Below, piece by piece: positions 1 through 7,434 of a stretch of DNA of 12,452 nucleotides. The translations under genes were made by a program, and so were the position numbers. Under the pieces are notes generated by a model. That model was not told the DNA's origin. It was given only the letters and a program-made list of their open reading frames with translations, and made no database searches. Location: NCBI GenBank assembly GCA_021203705.1, contig JAJQAR010000022.1, positions 1-12,452 on the forward strand, written 5' to 3'. Every line of letters begins with the position of its first letter. Positions within the stretch are counted from its first letter, which is position 1. The stretch is from Prevotella sp. Its GTDB lineage: Bacteria > Bacteroidota > Bacteroidia > Bacteroidales > Bacteroidaceae.

Positions 1-1880
1 TTTTATCCCTTAGCTTATTGTTATCAATTATGACAATGGAAGCAGCAGTAAATATTGACCGTATAGAACCTACCGACTGGTTTGTTGGCATGAAAAATCC
101 AACATTACAACTAATGGTGTATGGTGAGGGCATACAGACAGCAGACGTTACAACCGACTATGACGGAGTGAGGATAGACAGCATTGTGCGCTTAGACAGC
201 AAGAACTATCTCTTTGTATATCTGGACATCAAGGATGCACAGCCAGGAGAGATGACACTTACATTCAAGAACGGGAAATCAACACAAAAAGTAAATTATC
301 AGCTCAAAGCCCGTGAGATGAGCGGTGAGCAGCGTATCGGTTTCACCAATGCCGACGTACTCTATATGCTAATGCCTGACCGCTTTGCTGACGGCAACCT
401 TGACAATAACGACATAAAGAGCATGAACACCTTCAAAACCGACCGCTCGCAACCCAGTCTGCGACATGGTGGAGACTTGGAGGGCATACGCCAACACTTG
501 GACTACTTCAATGAACTTGGAGTAACGGCATTGTGGTTCACGCCAGTACTTGAAAACAACTCGCCCGACAACAACAATCAAAGTACGTATCATGGCTATG
601 CGACCACCGATTACTACAAGGTTGACCCCCGTTTCGGCACTAATGAAGAATACCGCAAACTTGTTGATGAGGCACACCAGAAAGGCCTGAAAGTGGTAAT
701 GGACATGATCTTCAACCACTGCGGTTTTGACCATCCATGGGTGAAAGACCTGCCTTCCAACGACTGGCTCAACCTGCCAGAATGTGTCAGCAAAGACGAG
801 AAGACAGGCGAGGTTACGATAAACGATAAGTTCATCCAAACAAGTTACAAGCTCACGCCCGTTGTTGACCCATATAGAAGCGACATCGACTTAAAAGAAA
901 CCGTAGAAGGGTGGTTCGTTCAGTCAATGCCCGACCTCAACCAGAAAAACCCACACTTAATGACCTATCTGATACAGAACAGTGAATGGTGGATAGAGAC
1001 AGTGGGAATAAACGGCATACGCATGGACACATACCCATACGCCGATGCAGAGGCAATGGCAAAGTGGATGAAAACCCTCAACGAGGAATATCCCAATTTC
1101 AATGTCGTAGGAGAGACGTGGGTTACAGAGCCTGCCTATACCGCAGCATGGCAAAAAGACTCTAAGGTGGCGAAAATCAACAGCAACCTGAAAAGCGTTA
1201 TGGATTTCAGTTTCTATGACAAGATAAACATGGCGAAGAAAGAGGAGACCGATGCCTGGTGGCAGGGCTATAACCGTATTTACAACAGTTTGGTTTACGA
1301 CTACCTCTACCCCAACCCGGCAAGCGTAATGGCATTCATAGAAAATCACGACACCGACCGTTTTCTCGAGAATGGCAAAGATACAGTCGCCCTTAAACAG
1401 GCACTTGCCCTGTTGCTCACCATGAACCGCACGCCACAACTCTACTATGGCACGGAAATACTTATGAATGGAACCAAGGAGGTTACAGATGGTAATGTGC
1501 GCAAGGACTTCCCAGGCGGTTTCCCCGGTGATGAGAGGAATGCCTTTACAGCCGAAGGACGCACTAAGGAGGAGAACACCATATTCAATTGGATAAGTAA
1601 ATTGCTGCATTGGCGACAAGGCAATGATGTGATAACGAAAGGCACTCAAAAGCAGTTTATCCCTTATAACGGCATCTATGTCTTGGCACGCCAGGATAAC
1701 GGAAAAACTGTTATGACGATTATAAATGGGAAGAAAGAGGCAACAACATTCAATGTGGCACGCTATGCTGAGGTAATCGGAGATGCAAAACAGGCGAAAA
1801 ACGTAATCAGCGACAGACCGTTAAACATCGACAAGGATTTCAAACTACGGCCACGTCAAACACTGATATTGGAATTTTAA
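1..1880 (+). CDS. Periplasmic GH13 alpha-glucan hydrolase (SusA/neopullulanase-like), 5' end cut by window
   Basis: Alpha-amylase-family enzyme expected to hydrolyse starch, pullulan or maltooligosaccharides in the periplasm. Counting from the in-frame TTG at 18, the (beta/alpha)8 barrel motifs are DMIFNH (D229-H234), GIRMDT with nucleophile D337, GETW with acid/base E366 and ENHD with D445, so the catalytic triad is intact. About 100 N-terminal residues form a beta-rich domain like that of cyclomaltodextrinases, and the last 70 or so form the C-terminal beta domain. The frame is open to base 3 and reads LSLSLLLSIMTMEA just before AVNIDR. This is a signal-peptide core with a likely cleavage after MEA, so the true start lies upstream. 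The visible 620 residues are close to my recollection of Bacteroides SusA (about 617). No susC/D-like gene follows, so any polysaccharide locus would be upstream. Family is sure; exact substrate is inferred. Confidence 0.93.
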   Translation, partial: LSLSLLLSIMTMEAAVNIDRIEPTDWFVGMKNPTLQLMVYGEGIQTADVTTDYDGVRIDSIVRLDSKNYLFVYLDIKDAQPGEMTLTFKNGKSTQKVNYQLKAREMSGEQRIGFTNADVLYMLMPDRFADGNLDNNDIKSMNTFKTDRSQPSLRHGGDLEGIRQHLDYFNELGVTALWFTPVLENNSPDNNNQSTYHGYATTDYYKVDPRFGTNEEYRKLVDEAHQKGLKVVMDMIFNHCGFDHPWVKDLPSNDWLNLPECVSKDEKTGEVTINDKFIQTSYKLTPVVDPYRSDIDLKETVEGWFVQSMPDLNQKNPHLMTYLIQNSEWWIETVGINGIRMDTYPYADAEAMAKWMKTLNEEYPNFNVVGETWVTEPAYTAAWQKDSKVAKINSNLKSVMDFSFYDKINMAKKEETDAWWQGYNRIYNSLVYDYLYPNPASVMAFIENHDTDRFLENGKDTVALKQALALLLTMNRTPQLYYGTEILMNGTKEVTDGNVRKDFPGGFPGDERNAFTAEGRTKEENTIFNWISKLLHWRQGNDVITKGTQKQFIPYNGIYVLARQDNGKTVMTIINGKKEATTFNVARYAEVIGDAKQAKNVISDRPLNIDKDFKLRPRQTLILEF

Positions 1881-1968
1881 AAATTAAAGTAAAATTTGCC
1901 AAGCAGACATTTGACAATACCACTTAGCAAAAAAACGTCAAAAGGGTGATGTTCTCGTTATTTATATG

Positions 1969-1976
1969 TAATTTTG
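1969..1976 (+). promoter_or_regulatory. Possible Bacteroidetes -7 box upstream of folP
   Basis: TAATTTTG matches the Bacteroidetes -7 consensus TAnnTTTG and lies 29 bases before the folP start codon, implying a short leader. No convincing TTTG -33 box is visible 19-21 bases upstream, so the call rests on one element. The rest of the 1881-2005 gap is AT-rich with no further supportable feature. Confidence 0.4.
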
Positions 1977-2005
1977 CGTTCAATAAGTTTACATAAAGAT
2001 AAATA

Positions 2006-2887
2006 ATGAAGGGCTTTCCTGAATATACCATAAATGTTAACGGACGGTTGTTGGATTTGTCCGAGCCACAGGTTATGGGTATTCTCAATGTTACGCCAGA
2101 CTCGTTTTATGCGGGAAGCAGAAAACAGACAGATTACGAAATAGCACAGCGAGCCGACCAGATAATCTCAGAGGGAGGCATGATAATAGATGTCGGGGCA
2201 TTCTCCACACGTCCTGGAGCGGTGCAGGTAACAGCCGCAGAGGAGATGGAACGTTTGCGGAGAGCATTGAAAACAGTGAGGGGCGTACAACCAGATGCGA
2301 TAATATCCGTTGACACCTTCCGCCCTGAAATGGCAGAGATGGCAGTGAGTGAGTATGGTGCCAGCATAATCAATGACGTATCAGAGGGTAATGTCAACGG
2401 AGCTTTCGGAGGAGCAGATCCAACAAATCCTAATGTTGAGAAAAGAATAGAAGAAGGGGGATATCCCGAAATGTTCAGGACTGTGGCACGTCTTGGTGTT
2501 CCCTATATACTGATGTCAGTAAAACCTGATATACTCAGCATGATGAAAGCCTTTGCAAAAGAGGTGCACCAGTTGAGAGACTTAGGAGCGAAAGACATCA
2601 TCCTCGACCCAGGGTTTGGTTTCGGCAAGACACTGTCACAAAACTATGAGTTGCTTGCCAATCTTGGGAAGCTGAGGGAGTTTGAACTACCGTTGCTCGT
2701 TGGAGTATCACGAAAAACGATGATATACAAACTCTTCGGCACTTCTGCCGATGAAGCCCTTAATGGAACTACCGTCATCAACACCATTGCTATGCTGCAA
2801 GCAGGAGCCTCTATCCTGCGTGTACACGACGTAAAGCAGTGTGTGGAGGCGATAAAAATAGTAAAAGAAACCTTGAGATATGTTTGA
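2006..2887 (+). CDS. folP: Dihydropteroate synthase
   Basis: Cytoplasmic enzyme joining 6-hydroxymethyl-dihydropterin pyrophosphate to p-aminobenzoate in folate synthesis; it is the sulfonamide target. The 293 residues carry the family signatures in order: GILNVTPDSF (25-34), IDVGAFSTRPGA (61-72), SVDTFR (101-106), IINDVS (121-126), DPGFGFGK (201-208), GVSRK (233-237) and RVHDV (272-276). Ligand positions D62, D103, N123, D201, K237, R272 and H274 are all present. The segment that usually reads LMHM reads LMSV (169-172), and about 20 extra residues, including a Gly/Asn/Pro-rich stretch (128-143), follow the IND motif. The ATG at 2006 sits behind an A-rich leader without a Shine-Dalgarno site, as is common in Bacteroidetes. 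The 3' end overlaps cdaA by 8 bases, so translation of the two is probably coupled. Confidence 0.96.
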   Translation: MKGFPEYTINVNGRLLDLSEPQVMGILNVTPDSFYAGSRKQTDYEIAQRADQIISEGGMIIDVGAFSTRPGAVQVTAAEEMERLRRALKTVRGVQPDAIISVDTFRPEMAEMAVSEYGASIINDVSEGNVNGAFGGADPTNPNVEKRIEEGGYPEMFRTVARLGVPYILMSVKPDILSMMKAFAKEVHQLRDLGAKDIILDPGFGFGKTLSQNYELLANLGKLREFELPLLVGVSRKTMIYKLFGTSADEALNGTTVINTIAMLQAGASILRVHDVKQCVEAIKIVKETLRYV

Positions 2888-3650
2888 TTTTGGCATAAAA
2901 GACGTTATAGATATAGTATGCGTGGCATTGATGCTTTACTATATCTACCGACTGATGAAAGAGTCACGGTCGCTAAACGTGTTCATCGGCATTATGGTGT
3001 TCATCCTGATTTGGCTTTTCGTGAGTCAGATATTGGAGATGCGCCTTTTGGGCAGCATAATGGACAAACTCGTCAGTGTAGGTGTGATAGCGTTGATTGT
3101 GATATTCCAGTCAGAGATACGAAAGTTCCTATATGACCTTGGCGGACACCATAGGATGAAAGGTTTCATCAGACTGTTCACAACAGGCGACAAGAAGAAC
3201 CGTTCAGACAGAGAGGCTATAATGCCGGTGGTAATGGCATGTATGAACATGGGGCGAGGGAAAGTAGGAGCATTGATAGTGATAGAGCGCATTTCCCCAC
3301 TTGACAGTATTGTGGAAACAGGAGATATGATAGATGCCAACATCAACCAACGGCTTATTGAGAATATATTTTTCAAGAACTCGCCATTGCATGATGGAGC
3401 TATGGTAATATCAAAAAAACGTATAAAGGCAGCCGGTTGTATCTTGCCAGTCAGTCACAACACAGACATTCCGAAGGAATTGGGGTTGCGCCATAGGGCA
3501 GCGTTGGGAATGTCACAGGACAGCGATGCCGTATGTATCATAGTATCAGAAGAAACAGGAAATATCTCCGTAGCGATAAGAGGGCAATTCCAGTTACGTC
3601 TTTCGGCGGAGGAGCTTGAGAGCATACTCACAAAAGAGCTGATTTTATAA
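2880..3650 (+). CDS. cdaA: Membrane diadenylate cyclase CdaA (c-di-AMP synthase)
   Basis: Condenses two ATP into the second messenger c-di-AMP at the inner membrane. Hydrophobic segments at about 8-24, 33-50 and 64-77 form the N-terminal three-helix anchor of the CdaA class. The DAC (DisA_N) domain covers about 95-245 and has the active-site DGA (172-174, within SPLHDGAMVI) and RHRAALG (204-210) motifs plus SEETG (223-227). The 256 residues are slightly short of the B. subtilis protein (about 273, from memory) but complete. The start codon lies inside the end of folP, and ATGTTTGA is the whole overlap. No cdaR or glmM, the usual Firmicutes partners, is present; folP is the partner here. The next gene starts 66 bases downstream after its own ATG. 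Confidence 0.94.
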   Translation: MFDFGIKDVIDIVCVALMLYYIYRLMKESRSLNVFIGIMVFILIWLFVSQILEMRLLGSIMDKLVSVGVIALIVIFQSEIRKFLYDLGGHHRMKGFIRLFTTGDKKNRSDREAIMPVVMACMNMGRGKVGALIVIERISPLDSIVETGDMIDANINQRLIENIFFKNSPLHDGAMVISKKRIKAAGCILPVSHNTDIPKELGLRHRAALGMSQDSDAVCIIVSEETGNISVAIRGQFQLRLSAEELESILTKELIL

Positions 3651-3716
3651 GGAAATTGAAATAACCGTTTAAACTGTTCTTTTCATATAACCCAAATTTA
3701 CCAATTAACAGTGCCT

Positions 3717-4151
3717 ATGAAAAAATATCTGTTTTTACTTGTATTGAGCCTTAACACATTGCTTATTTCGCATATTTCGGCACAGGAGCAAAAGCCTTTC
3801 AATGTAGAGATAAGCAATGACGAATATAAGATATACATAAAGATGAATCTGTACGACAAGGATATCATCGCACCAGACAATGAGGCATTGGGCAAAGTAG
3901 ATGGATATTTCGGTTCCACACAAAGTACCAACAAATGGCTTATCACATCTTCAAAAATCGTGAATAAAAAGACGGCTGAGATAGAGGTTATAAACGACTA
4001 TGGCAGTGAGGATTTTACAGCTGTTATCAAGTTAAATGATGACGGGACATATAGCTATCAAAAGAAGAATGGCAGTACGTTGAAATTTGCTGTAAACAGC
4101 AAATGGCAGAAGATACCAGGCAATCTGACATTTACTAAGAAAGAACAATAA
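3717..4151 (+). CDS. Small exported protein of unknown function
   Basis: 144 residues; I do not recognise the family. The N-terminus MKKYLFLLVLSLNTLLISHISA followed by QEQ is a clear signal peptide with a likely cleavage after ISA, placing the mature protein of about 122 residues in the periplasm or outside. I chose the ATG at 3717 over the in-frame GTG at 3711 because it puts the Lys-Lys pair at the extreme N-terminus. The mature part alternates charged and hydrophobic residues (YKIYIKMNLY, TAEIEVINDYG, TAVIKLNDDG), suggesting a compact beta-sheet or lipocalin-like fold, and it has no cysteine or obvious catalytic motif. No TAnnTTTG box is clear in the 66-base gap upstream. It ends 28 bases before the transporter gene, so the two may share a transcript. 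Confidence 0.75.
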   Translation: MKKYLFLLVLSLNTLLISHISAQEQKPFNVEISNDEYKIYIKMNLYDKDIIAPDNEALGKVDGYFGSTQSTNKWLITSSKIVNKKTAEIEVINDYGSEDFTAVIKLNDDGTYSYQKKNGSTLKFAVNSKWQKIPGNLTFTKKEQ

Positions 4152-4179
4152 TTGTAACGGAACTGATTAGATAATCTGT

Positions 4180-5139
4180 ATGGGACTGATACGATTTGTG
4201 AAGAAATGGACGTTACCCTGTTCGATGGTCATGGGAGCTTTTGTATATTTCCTGTTTACAGAGATCAAGCCCCTTGAACCGATAGGCATGGCGACAGCAC
4301 CATACATAACAGATCTGTTGCCGGTACTCCTTTTTCTGATGTTCTACATAACATCCCTGAAGATGAGAATCGTGGAACTGCGCCCACGGGCATGGCATTT
4401 CTGGTTACAGGTTATCATCGTAATACTATCAGCAATCGTTGTAGGCGTGATACTGCTTGTGGATGACTACAAAACAAAGTTGATACTCGAAGGCGTGTTT
4501 ATCTGTTTCATTTGTCCTACCGCCATCGCCGCCCCGGTAATCACGGAGAAATTAGGCGGTAGTTCTGCATCCCTCACCGTGTTCATCCTGATTGTAAACT
4601 GCGTTGCATCAATTACGATACCCATTTTCTTTCCACTTGTAGAGAAAGAAACAGATATTACATTTTTGGTAGCATTCCTCACTATTTTCAAGCGACTGAT
4701 AACAGTGCTGATACTACCCCTTTTTCTTGCGCAGCTCACCCGCCGTTATCTTCCAAAATTGACGGAAAGACTAAACCGTCACAAGAACATCGCCTTTTAC
4801 ATTTGGGCATTCAATCTCTCCATAGTAATGGGGATGACAGTCCATAACATCACCTGTGCTACCATAGGCGGTGTTACAATGCTGCTGTTAATAGTACTTC
4901 CGCTTGGTGTAACTATATTCCTTTTCTCTGTGGGAAAGGCTGTTGGACACCATGCAGGTGAAAGTATCAATGCAGGACAGGCACTCGGACAGAAAAACAC
5001 CATATTAGGGATATGGCTGACAATGAATTTCCTTAATCCGACGGCAGCCATTGCCCCATGCGCATACGTGGTATGGCAAAACATCGTAAACTCCTGGCAA
5101 CTGTGGTACAAGGAGAAATACGGCGAACTGAAATGGTGA
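4180..5139 (+). CDS. BASS-type (bile acid:sodium symporter-like) membrane transporter
   Basis: 319-residue inner-membrane protein with about nine or ten hydrophobic segments (roughly 10-27, 42-59, 73-93, 100-120, 129-152, 161-183, 204-220, 226-253 and 272-300). The CPTAIAAPVITEKLGGSSA region (112-130) and GQKNTILGIWLTMNFLNP (270-287) sit where BASS-family proteins carry their two pseudo-symmetric crossover motifs with Na+ and substrate ligands. The assignment is from memory of family patterns, so substrate is unknown; relatives move bile acids, pantoate, pyruvate or other organic anions. The ATG at 4180 follows the small exported protein gene by 28 bases. A strong hairpin begins 3 bases after the stop codon. 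The overall transporter call is firm; the BASS family call is probable. Confidence 0.8.
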   Translation: MGLIRFVKKWTLPCSMVMGAFVYFLFTEIKPLEPIGMATAPYITDLLPVLLFLMFYITSLKMRIVELRPRAWHFWLQVIIVILSAIVVGVILLVDDYKTKLILEGVFICFICPTAIAAPVITEKLGGSSASLTVFILIVNCVASITIPIFFPLVEKETDITFLVAFLTIFKRLITVLILPLFLAQLTRRYLPKLTERLNRHKNIAFYIWAFNLSIVMGMTVHNITCATIGGVTMLLLIVLPLGVTIFLFSVGKAVGHHAGESINAGQALGQKNTILGIWLTMNFLNPTAAIAPCAYVVWQNIVNSWQLWYKEKYGELKW

Positions 5140-5142
5140 AAA

Positions 5143-5165
5143 CTTTCCCTGAAAATCAGGGAAAG
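5143..5165. terminator. Hairpin between convergent genes, likely bidirectional terminator
   Basis: CTTTCCCTG, loop AAAAT, then CAGGGAAAG form a perfect 9-bp stem in the 36-base gap between the convergent transporter and pepT genes. On the minus strand the stem is followed directly by TTTT, fitting intrinsic termination of the pepT transcript. On the plus strand no T-run follows, so termination of the transporter transcript here is less certain. Confidence 0.7.
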
Positions 5166-5175
5166 CCAGAAACAA

Positions 5176-6393
5176 TTATTGTCTTGCTGTCAACTCGCAA
5201 ATCTTTACGATTACCTGCATAGCCTTTTCCATGACCTGTATGGACACGAACTCGAAAGGGCCGTGGAAGTTAATACCGCCGGCAAAGATATTAGGACAAG
5301 GCAGCCCCATGAAAGACAGTTGCGCACCGTCGGTACCGCCACGTATCGGTTCCACTTTCGGTGTTACTCCACATTCCTTCATAGCCTTCAAGACGAGATC
5401 TATTACATGCGGTATCGGGTCAATCTTCTCCTTCATATTATAGTACTGGTCTTTTACCTCAGCAGTGACAGTACCCTCACCATACTTTTCGTTCATCTTC
5501 CTGACACATTCTGCAATATGCTCCTTGCGACATTCAAACTTCTTCCTGTCATGATCTCTGATGATATACGAGAGACGGGCATTCTCGATATTCGACTCAA
5601 TGCCGAGCAAGTGATAAAAACCCTCATAGCCTTCGGTAGTCTCAGGAGTCTCATCAGCAGGAAGCATAGTGGCGAACTCCGCAGCAAGACGGTTGGCGTT
5701 TACCATTTTCCCTTTCGCATATCCAGGGTGAACACTGATGCCCTTGATATTGATTTTAGCGGAAGCCGCATTGAAATTCTCATATTCTAAATTGCCTAAG
5801 TCACCGCCATCCATAGTATAAGCCCACTCACAGCCGAATTTCTCCACATCAAAGTGGTGCGCCCCCATACCTATCTCCTCGTCAGGGTTGAAAGCGATAC
5901 GGATATCGCCGTGCGGTATCTCATTATGGTCACGCAAGAAGCACATCGCCTGCATTATCTCGGCAATTCCCGCCTTGTCGTCAGCACCGAGCAAGGTATG
6001 TCCATCGGTAACGATGATATCCTCACCCTTATGTTCCATCAGTTCTGGGAACTTTTTCGTGGAAAACACTATGCCTGGAGACAATACAATGTCATTACCG
6101 TCATAATTTTTTATAATACGAGGTTTGATATTTGCCCCACTGCAATCAGGAGAAGTATCATAATGGCTGATAAAACCGATAGTAGGTACTTTCCTGTCGA
6201 TGTTCGATTTCAGAGTGGCATAGACATAACCCTTGTCGTCCATCTCGACATCCTCAAGGCCTTCACACTCCATTTCCTCTTTGAGATAACGAGCCAAAAC
6301 AAGTTGTTTTGAGGTACTGGGCACTGTCTCACTATCTTCCGACGACTGCGTGTCGAAGCCAACATAATTCAAAAATCTTTCTGTGATGTTCAT
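5176..6393 (-). CDS. pepT: Peptidase T (tripeptide aminopeptidase, M20B)
   Basis: Cytoplasmic dizinc aminopeptidase releasing the N-terminal residue of tripeptides. All expected ligands are visible: H77 and D79 in SHYDTSPD, bridging D138 in GADDKAG, catalytic base E172 and ligand E173 in [10 protein letters not shown]195 in MDGGDLG and H377 in NFHGPFEF. The lid/dimerisation domain falls at about 205-315. The 405 residues match the usual PepT length of about 408, so the gene looks intact. It begins 27 bases after the S41 lipoprotein gene with no TAnnTTTG box between them, so it is probably the last gene of the operon headed by the topoisomerase gene and ends at the 5143-5165 hairpin. Confidence 0.96.
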   Translation of the reverse strand: MNITERFLNYVGFDTQSSEDSETVPSTSKQLVLARYLKEEMECEGLEDVEMDDKGYVYATLKSNIDRKVPTIGFISHYDTSPDCSGANIKPRIIKNYDGNDIVLSPGIVFSTKKFPELMEHKGEDIIVTDGHTLLGADDKAGIAEIMQAMCFLRDHNEIPHGDIRIAFNPDEEIGMGAHHFDVEKFGCEWAYTMDGGDLGNLEYENFNAASAKINIKGISVHPGYAKGKMVNANRLAAEFATMLPADETPETTEGYEGFYHLLGIESNIENARLSYIIRDHDRKKFECRKEHIAECVRKMNEKYGEGTVTAEVKDQYYNMKEKIDPIPHVIDLVLKAMKECGVTPKVEPIRGGTDGAQLSFMGLPCPNIFAGGINFHGPFEFVSIQVMEKAMQVIVKICELTARQ

Positions 6394-6420
6394 AAATTCA
6401 AATGATTTTGTTTATATACT

Positions 6421-7434
6421 TTATTGGTTGATTAACATTCTCGCATATTCAATTATCGTATCCACGCCCTTGGCAAAGTCCTCATCAGTGAGTTGCACCT
6501 CATAGTCAGGGTCGATGCCAAATTCCGTACAGTTCATGTCCTTGTCATACATCGGACAGGCACTGAAACGCACACTCCACCCATTGGGTAGTTCACTGCT
6601 GAAAGGCATTCCCGCCCCACCGCCGGTCTTATCCCCGACAACAGTAACGTTAGGGCAGCATTTCATATATTTCACAAACTCGTTAGCCGCACTGAACACC
6701 TCCCTGTTGGTAAGGACAACCACCTGTTTATGCCATCTTATACCACTTGATGGCTTCAGTTTCTGCTCCTCCAATGAAGAGAAATCGCTATGTCCGGTGC
6801 CTGTCTTATGCTGCATGTACCCCACAAGTATCTCCTCATCGGTAAACCTTGCAGCCAATTTCTCAGCAGAAGTGAGCATCCCTCCCCCATTGCTTCTCAC
6901 ATCTAAAATCAGTCCGTTGCACGTTGAGAGAGCCATCATAATCTCATCGAGGTTACCACTGCCGAAAGAATTTGAGAACGAGCCACAATAGATATATCCT
7001 ATATTGTCATCAAGTTTGCGGTACTCCAGACCAGAGGAAATCATATAGTCAGTACCAAGATAGCGGCGTTGCAGAGTATCACTGAAATTGGTAGGATAGT
7101 CCTCTTTCCAGCTCCAATATCTTGCCTGATCGAAAGAAGCATAAAGGTTCACATGACCATCGCGGAGCTCACCAAGCATATTTCCCAATACCTCAAACAA
7201 CTGCAAGCTGCTCATATTGGCATCCATCTGCTTGGAATATCTCAACCGCACTTCATCCCAGTCCAATCCATATTCCTCGCTCTTGTAATCAAAGAAACAG
7301 TAATGCTCATCCATGATTTTCCAAAGAGCCTCGAAATTGCCATTTGGGTTATCATCAAACTCATCCTCATCCACACAAGAAGAGATAATAGGAAAAGATA
7401 TCAAGCATAACAGATATAAAAAATACTTTCTCAT
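6421..7434 (-). CDS. S41-family peptidase, probable surface lipoprotein
   Basis: 337-residue envelope protease. The signal MRKYFLYLLCLISFPIISSC is a lipoprotein signal with lipidated C20. The acidic stretch VDEDEFDD directly after it resembles the Bacteroidetes lipoprotein export signal that sends lipoproteins to the cell surface. The S41 core shows LRDGH (90-94), LILDVRSNGGG (175-185), the nucleophile S248 in REVFSAANEF, GDKTGGGAG (267-275) and CTEFGIDPD (302-310). No PDZ domain is evident. The Ser/Lys-dyad lysine of CtpA/Tsp enzymes aligns with a glycine (G273), while H94 and E304 match the tricorn-type Ser-His-Glu arrangement, so S41B chemistry is inferred. The ATG overlaps the stop of the DUF3316-like gene (ATGA), which indicates translational coupling. 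Substrate unknown. Confidence 0.88.
   Translation of the reverse strand: MRKYFLYLLCLISFPIISSCVDEDEFDDNPNGNFEALWKIMDEHYCFFDYKSEEYGLDWDEVRLRYSKQMDANMSSLQLFEVLGNMLGELRDGHVNLYASFDQARYWSWKEDYPTNFSDTLQRRYLGTDYMISSGLEYRKLDDNIGYIYCGSFSNSFGSGNLDEIMMALSTCNGLILDVRSNGGGMLTSAEKLAARFTDEEILVGYMQHKTGTGHSDFSSLEEQKLKPSSGIRWHKQVVVLTNREVFSAANEFVKYMKCCPNVTVVGDKTGGGAGMPFSSELPNGWSVRFSACPMYDKDMNCTEFGIDPDYEVQLTDEDFAKGVDTIIEYARMLINQ

Noticed and set aside
957..1649. 230-residue minus-strand open frame within the GH13 gene
   Set aside because: It is antisense to the catalytic barrel containing all key GH13 motifs; there is no promoter or family signature, so it is a shadow frame.
1873..1896. AATTTTA/TAAAATT inverted repeat at the end of the GH13 gene as a terminator
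   Set aside because: The 7-bp stem is only A/T pairs with a 10-base loop and overlaps the stop codon; too weak to call.
1910..1942. TTTGAC ... GTCAAA inverted repeat upstream of folP as an operator
   Set aside because: Six-base arms separated by 21 bases are expected by chance in AT-rich gaps, and no regulator is implied.
3666..3675. GTTTAAAC palindrome in the cdaA downstream gap as a regulatory site
   Set aside because: A single 8-base palindrome with no second copy and no link to a known regulator is likely chance.
3711..3716. GTG start six bases upstream for the small exported protein
   Set aside because: The ATG at 3717 gives a standard MKK signal peptide start; the extra Met-Pro adds nothing.
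4165..4176. GATTA-GA-TAATC mini-hairpin between the small exported protein and transporter genes
   Set aside because: A 5-bp stem with a 2-base loop is not a stable hairpin; no T-run follows.
5179..5790. 203-residue plus-strand open frame within pepT
   Set aside because: It is antisense to a pepT reading frame with every metal ligand intact; no independent support.
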